Below, in pieces: positions 1 through 14,118 of a stretch of 64,000 bases of DNA. Source of the DNA: Callipepla californica brunnescens (lineage: Eukaryota; Chordata; Aves; Galliformes; Odontophoridae). Below the pieces are notes generated by a model that was not told the DNA's origin, did not search any database, and was given only the letters and a program-made list of their open reading frames with translations. Location of the stretch: the NCBI GenBank assembly GCA_023055505.1, contig JALIRH010000007.1:27943720-28007719 (forward strand). Direction: 5' to 3'. The stretch's first letter is position 1, and each line of letters opens with the position of its first letter. The position numbers and the translations under genes are program-made.

Positions 1-3000
1 TTTGTGCTCTATATGGACCAGATCACCTTTTCCCAGTGTTCTTTCTTGACTCCTGCAAAGTGCTCCAGCAGCAGCCCAAGATGCCTGTGCTGAATTGGAA
101 GTATATGAGGGAAGCAAGAGATGGGTCTGTGCTCAATATGGCAGCTAGCAAAACTGACAAAAATCAATCATTAAAATGTCCCAAATACTAGAATTACTCC
201 AAGCAGAGAGGACCACCAAAACCAATGAAAGATGTTCAACAGGTTTTATTAGTGAGAAATGTGTGATTGCCATCTTCAGTTTGTACAGTTCTGTGAGTCT
301 TGGAAAGGAGACTGAAAAAGTGAAAAGGATTAGTGAGAAAACTAAGACAATCCAAAAATAGATTGCAAGAAAACTAAGATTGTTGAAGGACGCATGGATG
401 TTTGGTGGCTGGTATCTAAGGACTATCTGGTTGAACAACTGAAATAGTTTGAGCAAGGGACTAAAATCTGCAAAACCCATGTCTGTATTCATGGGGACTC
501 AAAGTATTCAGCCCTACTGGCATGCACAGTGCTGTCTAGAGATGAAAACTTTGTGTACACAAAAAAACATGTTGCTGGACCTATATGTAACTCTGGGTTC
601 TGAAACTATTTCCTAACACCCCCATATGAAACTGATCCAACTGCCTTTTATAGCCATTAGACCAGCTACATCCTCAATACATGACCCAGGAAACGAAGCT
701 GTCACCACATCAGAGTCCTATATATTACTGGTTGCAAGGCATTTGCACAGTAGGCAACAGCAAGTTGACTAAAATGATGGGAAGCCTCAGCACAGCCAGA
801 CTTACAAAAGGTAGTAAAAATTCAGACAGCTGAAGAAAATTATTGAATTCTAGACAGGCTTTGAGAAGCTAAATGAGTACAATGGATGCTTTACCATCTA
901 GAAAGCTGTAACACGCTACTGGCTGCACTGGATGTAATGTTTTGGAGTTTAAAAATAGGCTGCTTCTATTGCTCCTTCTGCTTCCCCAGGAGTGCTGAGA
1001 ACATTCAGTACTTATTAAAGAAGGCATTAAAAAGAAGTTGAGGTTTGCATATTTCTTTCTGTGACTTATGCCAGAATAACCATTTATAACTGTTCTTGTG
1101 AGGAGTCAGATGGCAACATAAAATGGAAAGGAGGGGATATAACCCTTGATGGATCATGCGACTTACTTCTGCATGGGAGTCTGGGGGCTCCTGTTCTAGG
1201 CCAAGAGAACCCCTCCACATCCTGCCCTTTTTTCACAGCATTTCTGCAACAGACCCAGGAACTGGCTAACTTCTGAGGCCATGTTCCAGGGGGAAGAAAT
1301 AGGAAAAATCTCATGTTCCAAGACAAAAGGTCAAAAGAATAGAAAAGGGCAATAAGCACACTGGAAGTCACAAGAAAGTAGATCTCAACGTTTTCTTTTG
1401 AACTGTGATATAATGGATCTAAATTCTAGACAAGCACCAGCCAGCCCAGAGATGTTGGTCATCACAGTGAACTGTTACAATTGCATGTAAAAATGTCCTC
1501 AGGGATATTTTATGGGACATGAGGCCCCAGAAAAATTCCAGGGGAGCTGTGTCACAAAAACACTGCAGACCTCATCTATATCTGCAGGTTTTTCAAAACC
1601 TTGCGGCTTAAGCTTGGCTTGCATGTCCCTGTATTTGGTGTAGTGCTGCACAGAGAAGACTTAAGGATGTGCATGAGACTTCCCACAAAGGATTAAGCAG
1701 AGATGAGGAGAGAAGGTCTTTAATGACTTTGTATTCACGAGTCCTGGAAAACATCTTTGCATTTTACAGCAGCAACTTGTAATTAGTGTTTCAACAAATT
1801 TCTTTTTATGGAGGTGACTCCTATTATTTTTGCTCTGCAAATGTTTTGTTTGCATGCAAAGCCTCCTATCACGACTGAGCTCCCCAGGGGGCTGGAGTCA
1901 GATAGAACAGAACAGAGCAACTTTAACGTCACTCCATGGACACAGAGGAGCATTTGGGGTTTCAAGGGATGCCACCATGTCTCATCAAAGTGCTGATTCT
2001 GAGGCTAAAGGAGCTGGTGAGGCTGTGTTTCACTGGGGTGAGGTGGAGCACTGGGGAAAGATAAAAGGAGCAGAGATTTAAATGAAGAAACTTATTGATT
2101 CTTTCCCACTTTATAAGCCATTTTTTGAATCACAAATGAATTTCCTGTGTGCCAAGGACCCACAAAATCTGTTAGTATGCACAGTGAGTTTTTAGGAGCA
2201 TCAATCTTACACTCACAAAAATCTACATTGCACAGACACTGAAGCATTTACATGGGATCATGCCTATAAGTATTTGTTTAGGTACAAAGACACCCCTTGA
2301 CATTAAAGTGTGTCACTGAATTTGAGGAATTAAAATTCACAAAATGGGAGAAAGATGAAGAACAAAATAGGGCTATTCATCCCAGGGGCTTATGCCAGTT
2401 CAGTGCATTTGGGAAGATGGGCATGTCATATCTGCCTGTGCCAAAGAAAAGTGAGTCAAGTGATGTAAACCCACCCAGTCAATGAAACTGAAGCTTGTGC
2501 CTCAAAAGTCCTTCACCAGAGTCATTAGTAGCTGATTTATTTTTCTCTTTTAAGGAAAGAACCTCTGCACTCATAACCTTTTTAGAAAATATATTAATAT
2601 CTAAATCAAAAGAGAAGCAGAAAATACTAAATGTCTCATATTTAGTAAAACTGAGCTCATTTTAGGTAAATCAGTAGCATTTCCCTGCAGAATTTCTGGT
2701 TATATTATCTATAAAAAGCTCTGAGCAACCTAAAAATTCCCCTGGTATTATGAGGGCTTCTGGCATTTGCAAAGGATCTTCAAGCAAGCTGTTAAGCTGT
2801 GATGCTTTCCTTTGTAACTGGCACTAAAAAATGTTTCCCTTTACTTGTGTATCAGAGGTAGACAGGAAAGAATAATTCCAGATCCACAATTAGAAGGACC
2901 CCAGTGGCATGTACTGAAATCCCAACACTGACATAATAATGCTGCCTTTGGGACTGGTGGTAGACATACCTGAAAATTACTCCAACACTAATGAAATTTC

Positions 3001-4398
3001 TGAGTATAAGGGAAAGAGTTTACTAAAACTGGAGTAAAATATTCCATCTCTTTCTGGCATGCACATCCTATACTTTCAGTCTAATAGCTGTGCTTATGCT
3101 CTCTTAGCAACTGCTAGTAAATATCATTGGTAGAAGATCAATGTATGTACAAGATGATGTATATATACTATATTTACTTCCAATTTTTGGCATAAAAACT
3201 TTATTTGCCAAGTCAAGACACTTGATATTTGAGTGATGACTCCCCTAAGGGCTATTACTACATATCTTGTGTAACCCATACACATGCTTTGATTTGTAAG
3301 GTACAGCCTTAAAATAAAATGTTATTTATTTTCTCAAGTGTTTCAAGATTGTGGAAAAATGCTATCTATGCCACAATTTATATCAGTGGTTTCTAAATGA
3401 GTTGGGCTTATGGACTGCTGCCAATCCATCATGTCTCTCCTAAACAACCGTATCATGGTGTGTAATTGAGAATATCCCTAATGTGGTTCCTAGATCTCCC
3501 TCTGGGCTACTGACTGTGCCTTTGAGGGTCACTGATGAAATCCACTGCTGTATCACTGGTGGCTCTTGAGCCATTTTAAAACCTTAAAAATCATGGCCTC
3601 TGTTCCTCATTTGGACCTCAATCTTGTGAAGGCCCTAATTGTAAGCAAACTATGTGCTAGGAAAACTTGGAACACAAAAAGCAAGAAGTTTCTGCAGCGG
3701 AGTCCCAAAATCTCCAACAAGAGCAACAGCAGAAGAATGTTTTTTTCCTGTCTGAGCTGGAGAAATGCAGTCGACTCTGAACAACTATGTGTGCCAATGA
3801 TGATACTTGCATTGAAATAAATGACTCAGCCCAGTGCAAGCACTCTACCTGAATTCATTTTTAAATTCCCAGCTTTTCCCCACTGTGTCTTTCTGTTTAG
3901 CCACTGTGGTTATAAAATTGGGCTGAGCATACAAAACAGTGAAAATCACTTCAGTAGTGTGCAGTTTACATAATAATATGCTATTACCTTCAAACCCAGC
4001 AAACATAGAAACAACTGAATAATTTCTCCTTAGAATTCCCAAGTTACTTCAGCAAACCCACACAGCAACCCCCACATGTATTAAGTCCTTGTGATGGTTT
4101 TGAAGTCTAACTGTGGCAACACATGTTTTTTATTTTATATATTTTTTTTATTGTTTTGTTCTTGATTTAATTCCATGGCCTCCTCAACTACTCCTCTCCA
4201 GCTGAAGTTTCTGGAAAAGCAGCAAGAGGAGACACAAAGATGCATGGAGTCAACCCAGAGCCTTCTAGGACCAGACATGTCCATGCCCCTGCCATCCTTC
4301 TGCCCCTGCTGAATCCATGATTCCTTTTCCTCCTACAGGATGTGGCTTTCCTGTCCCTCAGCAATTTTGGTGCCACTGCAGCACAGGCACAGGCTGAC
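1..4398. other. Unique non-coding stretch, no gene seen
   Basis: AT-rich sequence with stops in all frames. Open frames of 60 to 115 codons occur on both strands, but none has a recognisable domain, biased composition or convincing splice-site pair. The region around 3375-3560 loosely resembles the ends of hAT-type DNA transposons, but no inverted terminal repeats could be matched. The part after about 4180 is more GC-rich and leads into a CR1 end. Intergenic or intronic DNA is the best reading. Confidence 0.6.
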
Positions 4399-4561
4399 AA
4401 TGAAGCTGTGGATGTCCCATTCCTGGAAGCATCCAAGGTCGTATTGCATGGGACCCTGGGCAGCCTGAGCTGGTGAATGATTAACTTCCCGTGGCAGGGG
4501 GTTGGAAATAAGTGGACTCAAATAGCCCTTCCAACCCCAACCATTCTATGATTCTATGATC
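4399..4561 (+). mobile_element. CR1 LINE, 3' end fragment
   Basis: The stretch follows the CR1 3' region: a CR1-like GAAGCTGTGGATGTCCC start, then a GGCAGGGGGTTGGAA block, a CCCTTCCAACC block, and the terminal ATTCTATGATTCTATGAT repeat at about 4543-4560. CR1 copies are usually 5' truncated because reverse transcription starts at this 3' end, so a short 3' piece is the expected form. No coding sequence is retained. The 5' boundary is approximate. Confidence 0.9.
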
Positions 4562-7429
4562 ATTGCTGGACTCTGGCCCTATACCACTGTGGCTGGCAGA
4601 CACTATCTGTTGTAGTTGCACTCTGTACCCAGTACTGCACCACTGCTGCCAGCCTTGCGGATGTTAATTATGCTTCTTCTAGCAGAGGTACTCTAAATTT
4701 AGTCTGGTTGGGAGCTATTTGAGAAGACAAATGATGTTGATCCATGGTTGCTGTGCTGAATAAATAACACAGGACAACCTTGCTAACAGCTTATGTGTAG
4801 TCGTATGTCAACGGTATCAACCAGCTTAGCCATGAACAGGTGATGCTCCAGTCACCCATGGGTGGGCTCAGCTTGGAAAAGGGAGGTGCAGAAAATGATC
4901 CTGTGAGTCCAATTATATAAAACTAGAAACCTGCCCCCAAACAAGAAAATTCAACATAAATTTAAAACCTCAACTTGACAATCTGACCATATTTTTTTAG
5001 ACTTAAAGTGGTTTGTTTTGACTTTTCTTCCTGGGCAGTCCTGTTAATGCTTTAAAATACGATCTGGTTGGTGTTGTGCTTATTCCAGAAGTGGCCTCTA
5101 ATGTTGCACCTCTGCCTTTGTGCCTGCATCAGTTTTGCAGAGCACACAGATCAGGGTTGCCTTTAGTGGCCTTGGCAGACTGAACTCACTGAAAGTACTT
5201 CAGACTGTGTCCTGGCTGAAGTATACACTGTGCTAGTGCTCTTGGAGAGACTGTCTGGAGGACAGGATGAGGACATCCAAGTGAAAGGAATGAAGAAAGA
5301 GCAGTAGGAGGATGGAGAGATGTGGATTTTCTGATAAAATCTTCAATCTGCAGAAGGGTCCCTCATCCTCCTTTGACAGCTTTATCAGAAAGTCAAGATT
5401 ATTTGTGTCTCCAGAGAGAGTTTGTAGTTAAGACATATAAAGGTAAATATCTGACCTCCTAAATCTGGACGTTGGTGCTCAGTAATGATAAATCGCCATA
5501 GGATTTGGGCATTCATTTTCTTTTGCTCAACACAGTTTTCTTTTTGCTCTCAGAACTGCAGTATTGGTACCTACAAAGTTGTACCGTAACTTTATTAAGA
5601 AGTGCCACATGCCAACCTTTCAAGTTGCCTACACTTGCCTTTTTGTTCAAACCAACCTGCTGTTTGGATGGGTAAGGTTATTCATGAATCTGAACTGGTT
5701 TGTAGCACTATGCGAATCCATTATGAACTGAGCTTTTCCTACATTTTTACATTTCAGAATTTCTGCTAAAACCTGGAACTGTAAAAGCTCTAATTATACC
5801 ATCATTTAAACAGTTTTATTTCCATTCTGGCATAATTGGCTACTTGCTTGTGAAACAGCTTCTTTATGACACTGTTTTCTTGAACAGGTTCCCCTGACCC
5901 TCTACCAAGAAAATAATGTTTCTCCTTTCCTCATTACTGCAATTACATCAGGAAGCAGTAGCTCACTGAATGTTATAAATGTTGGTTAATGTTATTTTCT
6001 AGAAAACCATTTGTTCCCTTTCCATTCACAGGCAAAATTTAGTAGTTTGCTTGAAGGGATTTAAATTTTACATTAATGAAAAGACCTGATGGCAAATCAT
6101 CCTGATGTACAGAACTTGCTAACCTGCTCCTGTCCGGGAATCTCATGATGGAGAACCAACATCAAACCACAAGCTGGTGACATCTGTGCCACCAAATCCA
6201 TTGGCAGCAGGTGAGGATCTGATCACAGTGAAGTGCTTCAGGGTTGGGAAAGGACCTGGATTCTGTGAACTGTGAATTTACTGACTGGAAAGCCAGTATT
6301 TGTTTTAAAACAGCTAGTTAAGAGCCTGTGTCACAGATAGTTTTTTCAGCTTGGGACCTGCATCATTTCTCATCTTTTTGTTCCTTGTTGGAAGGATAAA
6401 ATCTCACTCCACTGGTTCCCAGAGGTTTCCCTGAAGTAGGTAAGGACAGTGATCATTTTAGGGAAAAAAATGGCCAGTAGAAACACCTGCCTCAGAGCTT
6501 TCTCCTGTCATGGCTGACAGAGGCACATTTACTGAGTGAGAAGAGTGGATTCATTGCATCTCATCATGAAACAAGTATAGAATAGGCCAAAGAAATTGCA
6601 TCCTGAAATTGCTTTATTTTTTTCTGGGGATTATACAAGTGATGTAGAGTTACTGGCACTAACTCTCACCTCTTGGCTGTAGACATATCACTTTGGTTGC
6701 TGAGATGCACCCCTGGCTACAGACACACTGCCCCATGATGGAAATCCAAGAAATGAACATCACTGCATTTTTCCCATTCTCCCAAGGATTACAATGTCTG
6801 CAGGTCCTCTGGACCAGACTGTGGTGTAGCACTGCTTTGACTAATAGTACTGATTGGTATGTGTATCATTCATGGAAGCAGCAACATACTGCTGAGTAAT
6901 TTAAAAGACAGTAATTGCTCATCTGTAAATTCTAGGGAATCACTCTTGTTCTGAAAGTTCTCTGAAGCTGTTAAACAAAATCTTTTTTTTATTTTTCATT
7001 CAACTGAAAACAGATTTAACTGATAAATGTGTAATTTCTTTGCCATGCTGAATTACGCCTTAGCCATCAGGAATATTATGACAGCAGAGGCTAAATTCAA
7101 TAACATGTCTTAAATATAGGACACAATTTCCCATCTATTCTGAGTGCCGATACAGAAAGGGTAAATTTGAAGTAGCTCATCTCTGTGCTCAGAATAGTTT
7201 GGGTCTTACTTTCAATCTTCAACACATCAGTGGAGATAAAAGCAATGTTACCACTCACCTGAGTAAAGCAAGACAGGATTTCTGATTCTGGTAGAGCTCT
7301 GAGACATCTAGATTGTGACGAAATTTCAGTCTTTCAAGTGGAAGTGCTTACCATTCCTGTCAAGAGCAGGGCACCTGGAGATTACAGTTTGAGACACACT
7401 ATAGTCTTCATTGAAGCCACGTTGGATAT
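4562..7429. other. Unique non-coding stretch, no gene seen
   Basis: No gene, CR1 piece or long simple repeat was recognised. The only structure noted is an interlocking pair of inverted repeats at 5306-5391, listed separately. Frames are broken by frequent stops; the longest open frame (6693-6899, plus) has no recognisable domain. Confidence 0.55.
5306..5391. repeat. Two interlocking inverted repeats
   Basis: AGGAGGATG at 5306-5314 is matched by its reverse complement at 5364-5372. TTTCTGATAAA at 5328-5338 is matched by its reverse complement at 5381-5391. The arms alternate (1, 2, 1', 2') and are not nested, so in RNA they could form a pseudoknot but not one simple hairpin. Both matches are exact. 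No known family was recognised, and short exact inverted repeats do occur by chance in a window of this size. Confidence 0.35.
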
Positions 7430-7810
7430 CTTGAATCATTTCTCTACCTTCTGTATGACTTCATGAGGCTTTCAGGAGTATCTGCTCCTTGATCTTCCCA
7501 GGAACAGAGGGGCTCACTGGCCTGTAGTGTGTATAGTCTTCTTTTTTACCTTTCTTAAAAATGAGAGTGATGTTACCCTTTTTCCAAGTACCTGAGACTG
7601 CAGCTCATAGCCATAACTTTTCAAATGTGATGGAAAGAGGATTGACAACCACATCAGTCAGCTCCCTTAGGACCCTGGGATGCATGTCATTGGACTGTAT
7701 ACACTTTATATTCAGGTTCATAAGCTGGTCCTGAACCTAATCTTCACTCCTAATAGAAAGAAATTAACTCCCCACTCCCTGCCTTCCAGTCCCCAGAAGT
7801 GTGCATGAAC
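7430..7810 (-). mobile_element. Old CR1-type LINE, reverse-transcriptase fragment
   Basis: Read on the minus strand this matches the part of CR1/L3-type ORF2 that encodes the start of the reverse transcriptase. On the plus strand the tell-tale blocks are GGCTCACTGGCCTGTAG near 7510, a poly-pyrimidine FKKG-type segment near 7540-7585, and CAGCTCCCTTAGGACCCTGGGATGC near 7655-7685, the last corresponding to the LADVI...HPRVLREL region. The frame is broken by substitutions and indels, so it is a dead relic. It is more diverged than the 3'-end copies elsewhere in the window. The 3' end of the element is absent. Confidence 0.7.
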
Positions 7811-10800
7811 AAAGGAGTTCCACTGAATTCCTCCATGTGGAAAAAATGGCACCTACTGACATTCATTGACACTTGCTGAACATTTACAAGCCCAAACACT
7901 GGCTGTGAGCACAGTGAGGCCATGCACAGTATATCTCAGCAGTGGTGACAACAGCGGTTCACATCTACTTGTACAGATTTTGGTAAGTTTGGCATGTGAG
8001 CTCTTGTTCATTGCTGGCAAAACTGCATAGCTAACAGTAGTATGTTAAAAAGTAGTATTTTGTCACTGAGAATTTGCTCTGTCAAGAAGTGTTACTGGGC
8101 TTTTTGTATCTGTTGTAGCTTCCACAGAAATAAATTGAAGGCAATACTTTCAGTATGACCTTTGCATTTTAGTTAAGAAACTGCTGGCTACAGTGTAGCA
8201 GAAAATTGCCTACATTAAATCATAGGAAGCAAGTTACCCTGCAGTCTGCTGATTAATTTTAATGTTCTGGTGTCTGGTCTGGGAAATAAACTGATTTCCA
8301 TTCTTGCAGAGGTTGGAGACGGACATGTACAACAGAAATACATCTGTTATCCACCACGGAGGAAGCTATCTATCTATTAACAGAGCTGTGTGCATGTTGC
8401 TTGAAGTAAAACTTCTCATCTGAGTGGCATAGCAAGGATGGGACAAGCTCTGGTGTACCAGTGCCACAGCCCCCACCATGGCAGGTCTGTCACTGCACAG
8501 CCAAGCTAAGCTGTACTGTGCACCGTGCACAGTACTGCTACCAGGCAAAGGAAGGGATTGTCATACTCTGCTCTGCAGACATACGTCAAGCACTGGCTGC
8601 AGCTGTGGGTGCCACAGTACAAAAAAGGCATTCTCTGATCCCAATTCTAATTTTTGCTGTGTCACCGGAAAATGAAATACTTCCACTGATTTTGACGGAA
8701 TGAACCTCAATTTTCACACAAGCAACTGAGATTATGAACTGGTTATGAACTATCCCTTCAATTTATTGGCAGTTCTCTTCTACTTTACCCTCAAAATCAA
8801 ATAAACTTTTTAAGATACCTTGAATTACTCTTTTACTGAGTAAAATTACAGTGAGATTTTTGCTACTTTCATCCTGCAGGTATGAACAGAGGGAACTCTC
8901 TCAGCAACCAGAAATCTTTTACAATATGATGCCATTTTCAAGGTCAAGAGGACACCCATGGGCATTTACAGTACAGCCAACAGCAATGTGACTTTTATGA
9001 TAATGCAATTACATTTCTGTTTGGAAATGAAAATAGCAGTTTCCTAATTGCTGGGATCAAACATCAGATCTCAGGAGGAGTATTTGCAGACTCCAGGCTT
9101 GACAGTAGCTTCTTAAAAATAAAATGAGCACTATAGACATCAAGATTGCCTTGCTTTTAAAAGAAAACATGGTATTCTTGACAGGGTGGTATTGGACATA
9201 ATACCACCACTTTTTATTATTATTAGTTTTGTATTTTAAAGATTCCAGATGTTATTTTGCTAGAGAAACAAAAGTACTCAGTAGCGAAAGGACTACAGAC
9301 TCTTTAGCAATCTAAGAGATTTATTAATATAACATCACATTTTATTATGAGGCTTTCACAAAACTATACTAAATTATTTGAAGAATGCTTTAGCTTAATG
9401 CTTTAATTCTTTTTCTGATTTAAAAATAGACTTTGTACGAGGGGAGAACAAAAATTGAATTATTCATCAATATTTACCATCTTAAACTCTTAATACAGAT
9501 ACCTGTTAGCAGTTCTAATCTTTAATCATTTGTCAAGATATATGAGAACACAATGAATAGTTTTGCATTGTTAAAGTTACTGGTGGGTTTTGAATGTTTT
9601 TCTCCCTATGTTCAAGGCACAACTGTTCAAAATATGATGCATCTGAATGTAAAGGTTGTCAATTTCTAGGTACATCAAAGAGAAATTTTGAGACTTTTTT
9701 TTTCCCCTCTCTTCTGACACTGCCAGTCAGAGGCTTTTAGTGGAAGTGGGAGATTGCCTTTCAAAACAGAACTCATTTTGGGTACTTTCTTCAGTCAGGA
9801 AAGGTTAGTTTCCTCATGCTTATATACAGTATGAGCAACTTTGAAGAGAGCTGTACAAAATACATGTAAAGGAGAGAAGTGTTGTGGAAACTACACACCT
9901 CTATTTTGGAGGAATTAATATTTTGATTTGATTTTTATTTTTCCTGATGGTTTGGACTGAAATATCAAATTTCAGGAAGAAATGAAAAAGAATTCTGAAA
10001 ATAGTGGAGTACCTTGATTCAGTATTGTTGAACATTTTCCTTTCTTTCTCCCTTCCAATCAGAATTCTAATGATATTATTACATTGTTTTCGATCATTTT
10101 CAAATCATCTAGGGTCGTGTTTTCCAGCAAGTCTGTCTTTTGACTGTACTGAAGATGCATTGTGGATGAGGAACTTGGGAGACATGGACTTCAGGGATAG
10201 CTTGTCTGCAGTTTCACTGTATGACTCAGTAGACTGCCTCACTCCTGATATCTGCTTCCTTATCTGTGAAATATAGATAACAGCTGCTGCCTCTGTGAAC
10301 GCTCTTGAGCCTTGCAATGGAAACCGCATACGTAAAAGGTGGGTAGTATTCTTCCCATCATTATTAACCTTTGGTTTACATCAGAAACTCTTGTGAGGTG
10401 AACACTTATCTCAAGAAAAGCTACTTTCAAGAGCTGAGAGAGATCAGCTAATGGTTTAAAAATGTGATAACTGAAGCGAAATGATTAAATGTCTTTTGAA
10501 AATGTGCATATAGAGTACTGCCAGAAAAGTATTCCCACTGACATCATTGAATGCAACTGAAAACAAAATTATTTATATAAACTATCTAAACAGTTATCCC
10601 TTTAAAAGCAAATAAATACTATAATTAGTTAATATTTACATGAGAATTGTGTTCTGTATTTTTAAGCCAAGTTATCTCAGAACATTCCTGACACTCAAAA
10701 TAAAGTGAGTCTCCAAAAAGAGCACTTACACGTACTTTAACAGCATACTTGTACGCAAAAAAAGCTGAGTAAATCAGGGCACAGGTCCTGCACTTGAATC

Positions 10801-11644
10801 CAGGCTTGGATTGCTTTGGCCAGGTTTTGCATCAGTAAAATCATATATGAAGTCATCTATAATCAGATACATGGAATCAGTTCATTATAGTAACACTTAC
10901 AAACAGACCTAAAGTTAATGTTCAATCAACATTTCATAGCAGAGGGTCAGATTTTCATCTTCTATTTTCATCAAGAAAAACTCTTTGAATCAAGCGTTAT
11001 TAAAATGGGGCAAATATTTTTGCCTTTCTAATTAAAGACATATTTGTCTTTGTGTAAATAGTATAGGCTAAAGGAGAAAGCTACTGACTGATCTAAGAAC
11101 CAGTTAGTATATCTAAAATACTTTAGGTCTGAAAAAGGAAGACTATAGGTACTCAAGTTCAGCTCTATAAGGAATACTTCTCCAGCAGTCCTTATCTGAA
11201 AAATATTTCTGGTACAGAATGTTCTTCTAAATAAGAAACACAGATATCTATGGACAGAGGTGGGAGAAGGGAAAATTATGACTCCTCCAGGAACCACTGT
11301 GATCTCTTTATAATTTCTCTAAGGTCCAAAATAATTTAAACGTGGGGTCTTTCTGGCCCAAGCTGTAAGGAAAATTTGTTTCCTAGAGTAAGGTATAGAG
11401 GTATGTGGTGGGACATACTGCAGAGGAACTGCTCACAGTACTTCTGTATCAAATAATGTTTAATTTCTGATATCATTGGAAGATATTGGAAAAATCCAGA
11501 CACACTTTCCTTTGCTTATAAAGTGTTGTGCTTTTCCTTCAGTGCCTAGATCTGAGCATCCAAACTAAGGAACTAGATTCTCCCCAGTACTGAATGTTTT
11601 CTCCATCATTATATTCTTCAGCCCTAAAGTAAGTTACACAGAAA
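7811..11644. other. Unique non-coding stretch, no gene seen
   Basis: AT-rich sequence, strongly so between about 8750 and 11000. No transposon end, RNA gene or recognisable coding frame was found. Open frames such as 8461-8703 and 10004-10276 show no domain and overlap open frames on other strands or in other frames. Confidence 0.55.
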
Positions 11645-11982
11645 AGTGTCCAGACTGGTCTAGAGTATCACCAGAGAGGAGGAATCCACACCTTCTCTGG
11701 GCAGCCTATTCCAGTGCTCTTTCATCCTCTCAGTAGGGATTTTCTTTCCCTGAGTTCATATGGAACTTTCTGTGTTCCAGTTTGTTGCTCCTTGTCCTGT
11801 CTCTAGGCACTACTGAAGAGTCTGGCCCCACACACTTCATTTCTGCCTATTAGATGCTTATAAGCATGATAAGGTCCCCTATCTGTTTTCCCCAGGCTGA
11901 ACAGTCCCAGGTCTCTCAGCCTTCCCTCTTAAGGGAGGTGCTCCAGGCCCTCTGTCATCTTTGTGGTCGCCTGATGGAGGAG
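11645..11982 (-). mobile_element. CR1 LINE fragment lacking its 3' terminus
   Basis: Plus-strand blocks include ATCCACACCTTCTCTGGGCA, AACTTTCTGTGTTCCAG, CTCCTTGTCCTGTCTCTAGG, CCCCAGGCTGAACAGTCCCA and GGTCTCTCAGCC. In this order they are the reverse complement of the CR1 ORF2 C-terminal region and its start of 3' UTR. The ATTCTATG terminus that should lie just left of 11645 is not seen, so the copy has lost its 3' end after insertion or is too diverged there. The opening block resembles the copy at 58596-58772, suggesting the same subfamily. Confidence 0.9.
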
Positions 11983-13158
11983 AGATCTGCATGCCATTTT
12001 GCATTGTGTAACCTTGGTGATTCCCATGAGGTTCTGCTGATATTACATTGATGAAGGCAGTGCTGAGCCTACACTGGAGGGGACTGGAGTTGCATAGTCC
12101 TTAGGAAAGGGACTGCACAATGGAGAAAACCCTGGTGTTTCTTTTTAATGATTACGAGCGAACTGATTATGCTTTTGGATAATTATGAGAGAATTACTTA
12201 TTCTCTTTCCCAATGACAAGTATGGTGGCCTAAGAGCATAAGAGATGCTCTACCAGGTCATTTTGTCTTGTAGTGCATCTCCAGCAGCAGAAAACAGTGA
12301 ATCCTCAGAGAAATAAATCAATATAAGTTGAATATACTGGCAATTTCTCCCACGATTTTAATTGAGCTATAGGAGTTCTAGGGACCTTGTGAGCTAATAG
12401 AGTTTAGATGATGTTTCGATATTGTTAGGTGATGTTTCAGTAGTGTTTCAAGACTCTTTTTCTTGAACTCATTTATGTTTTTCATCTTTTCATCTACGAC
12501 AGTGGTATAATTACATACTGCACAGAAGAAGTACTTGTGCTGAAACCTGATGATAGATCAATTTTCAGGATATTTCTATATTGTCATATTAGAAAAAACA
12601 GTGAATTAGTCATTCCTGTTCATTTTACCTATGCTACTGTTGATTTGTCTGAATTCTGAATGAATTTTTTCACTCTGACACAAGGAAAAGTCTGAGCTGT
12701 TTTGCATTGCTTTGGCCATAAGAAGCAGAAAAGGACAAACCTTGGGGCCATCTTCTCTCCTGTCTGGCAGATGACATCTTCCATCACACCTCTGTCTTTC
12801 AAAACTGAAACCTTGTCTATTGCACAGAGGCTGGCTGGCTTATTTCTGCAATCTCACATAATGGCAAAACTTGATCAATTGTCATTGTACATTTATATTA
12901 TTAGTCACAGGCAATCTTGTTACTAGATAGTTTTCTTTTTTTATATCTCAGAATTTGTGTAAGCTGTAAACTGCACTATTAATTATCTGAAAATAAGTAC
13001 CTGTAATTTGTTCCTCCTTGAAGTTTAATATCTCATTTGCTTCTTTTCTATGACTGCCATTGACCAGACAGAAATTGTACCATGCAATTTAAGCAACCCT
13101 TAGTCTTGCTGAAAATGAATATTTAAAAATCAAAGGAAAAAAAATGTTTTGGACCATT

Positions 13159-13182
13159 TATACATATATATATGTATATATA
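13159..13182. repeat. TA-rich palindromic microsatellite
   Basis: An alternating TATA/CATATA tract, in which TATACATATATATATGTATA is a perfect palindrome. It is a simple repeat that can adopt a cruciform. No function is implied. Confidence 0.85.
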
Positions 13183-14101
13183 GTTTATTTTGTAACGTAT
13201 TTGAATAGAGAGAAATTGTACCCTAGTCAACAAGAAATTTCCAAATAGTCATTATTCATCTCAGCTTGATCAAAGCCATTCCTTTCCTCTTAAGAAAACC
13301 TGGTATTTTAAATGAGATTTTCATTCTGTAATTTCAAAATGTTCAAGTTGACTTCTTGGACAGGTTTTTTGGATGTTTTCATTTTGGAATTTCAAAATTT
13401 AATTAAGAGGTTTACAAATCCTCCCATTTTAATGTTATTCCTTATCACACAGTAATACAGTATTGCTGTTGGTGAAGGACAGTGTGACCTGCTAATCATA
13501 TATACACCTAGAAAGTGATAGGGACAACTATTGCACTATTCATTTTTTTTCTGCCAACTTAAATTTTCAGACATACAGCATGATTCTCCTCTGTGCAGCA
13601 GGAGTAATCTCTGTCTTCTCTACTAATTTACCAATTTATTTTAAAACCATCTGGAGCCCAAAATTGTTAGTGCTACTATTACAGTTATTATTTAGTATTG
13701 CTCTGGCTTTCAGCTGCCTTAATTAGAACTACAATTTTTTCATCCAGGCAACCTCACATGCAGAACTTCTGTACTCAAGATACAGATATTTTCACATGTA
13801 AAGTTCGGGCTTTCTCCTGGAAGACTTTTAGCATATATTTTTGAAAGATGATACAATCAGTTCGCTTCAGCTGTCCTACAGTTTTACAGATGTAAAAGTG
13901 ATATTGTCCCACTGTGCTCTAATGGACAAATTCTTGTTGGCTTTTTATTGAGTGTAAAGAATGAGCATATGAGGAAGATTTCAACTTCATTTGAGATTTA
14001 AGGTATCAACCCACTTTCCACGGTGCTTCAGATAGAGAAAAATGAATATACTCTGTGTGTTTTAAGGAGATGCTATAAGCATGGAAAATACATTATTAGC
14101 T

Positions 14102-14118
14102 AACAACAACAACAACAA
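14102..14118. repeat. Short AAC trinucleotide repeat
   Basis: About five AAC units followed by a run of A. A small simple repeat. Confidence 0.8.

Noticed and set aside
3375..3560. Possible hAT-type DNA transposon relic (TATCAGTGGTTTCTAAA start)
   Set aside because: The right-hand candidate end reads in the same direction and not inverted, so no terminal inverted repeat pair and no target-site duplication could be shown.
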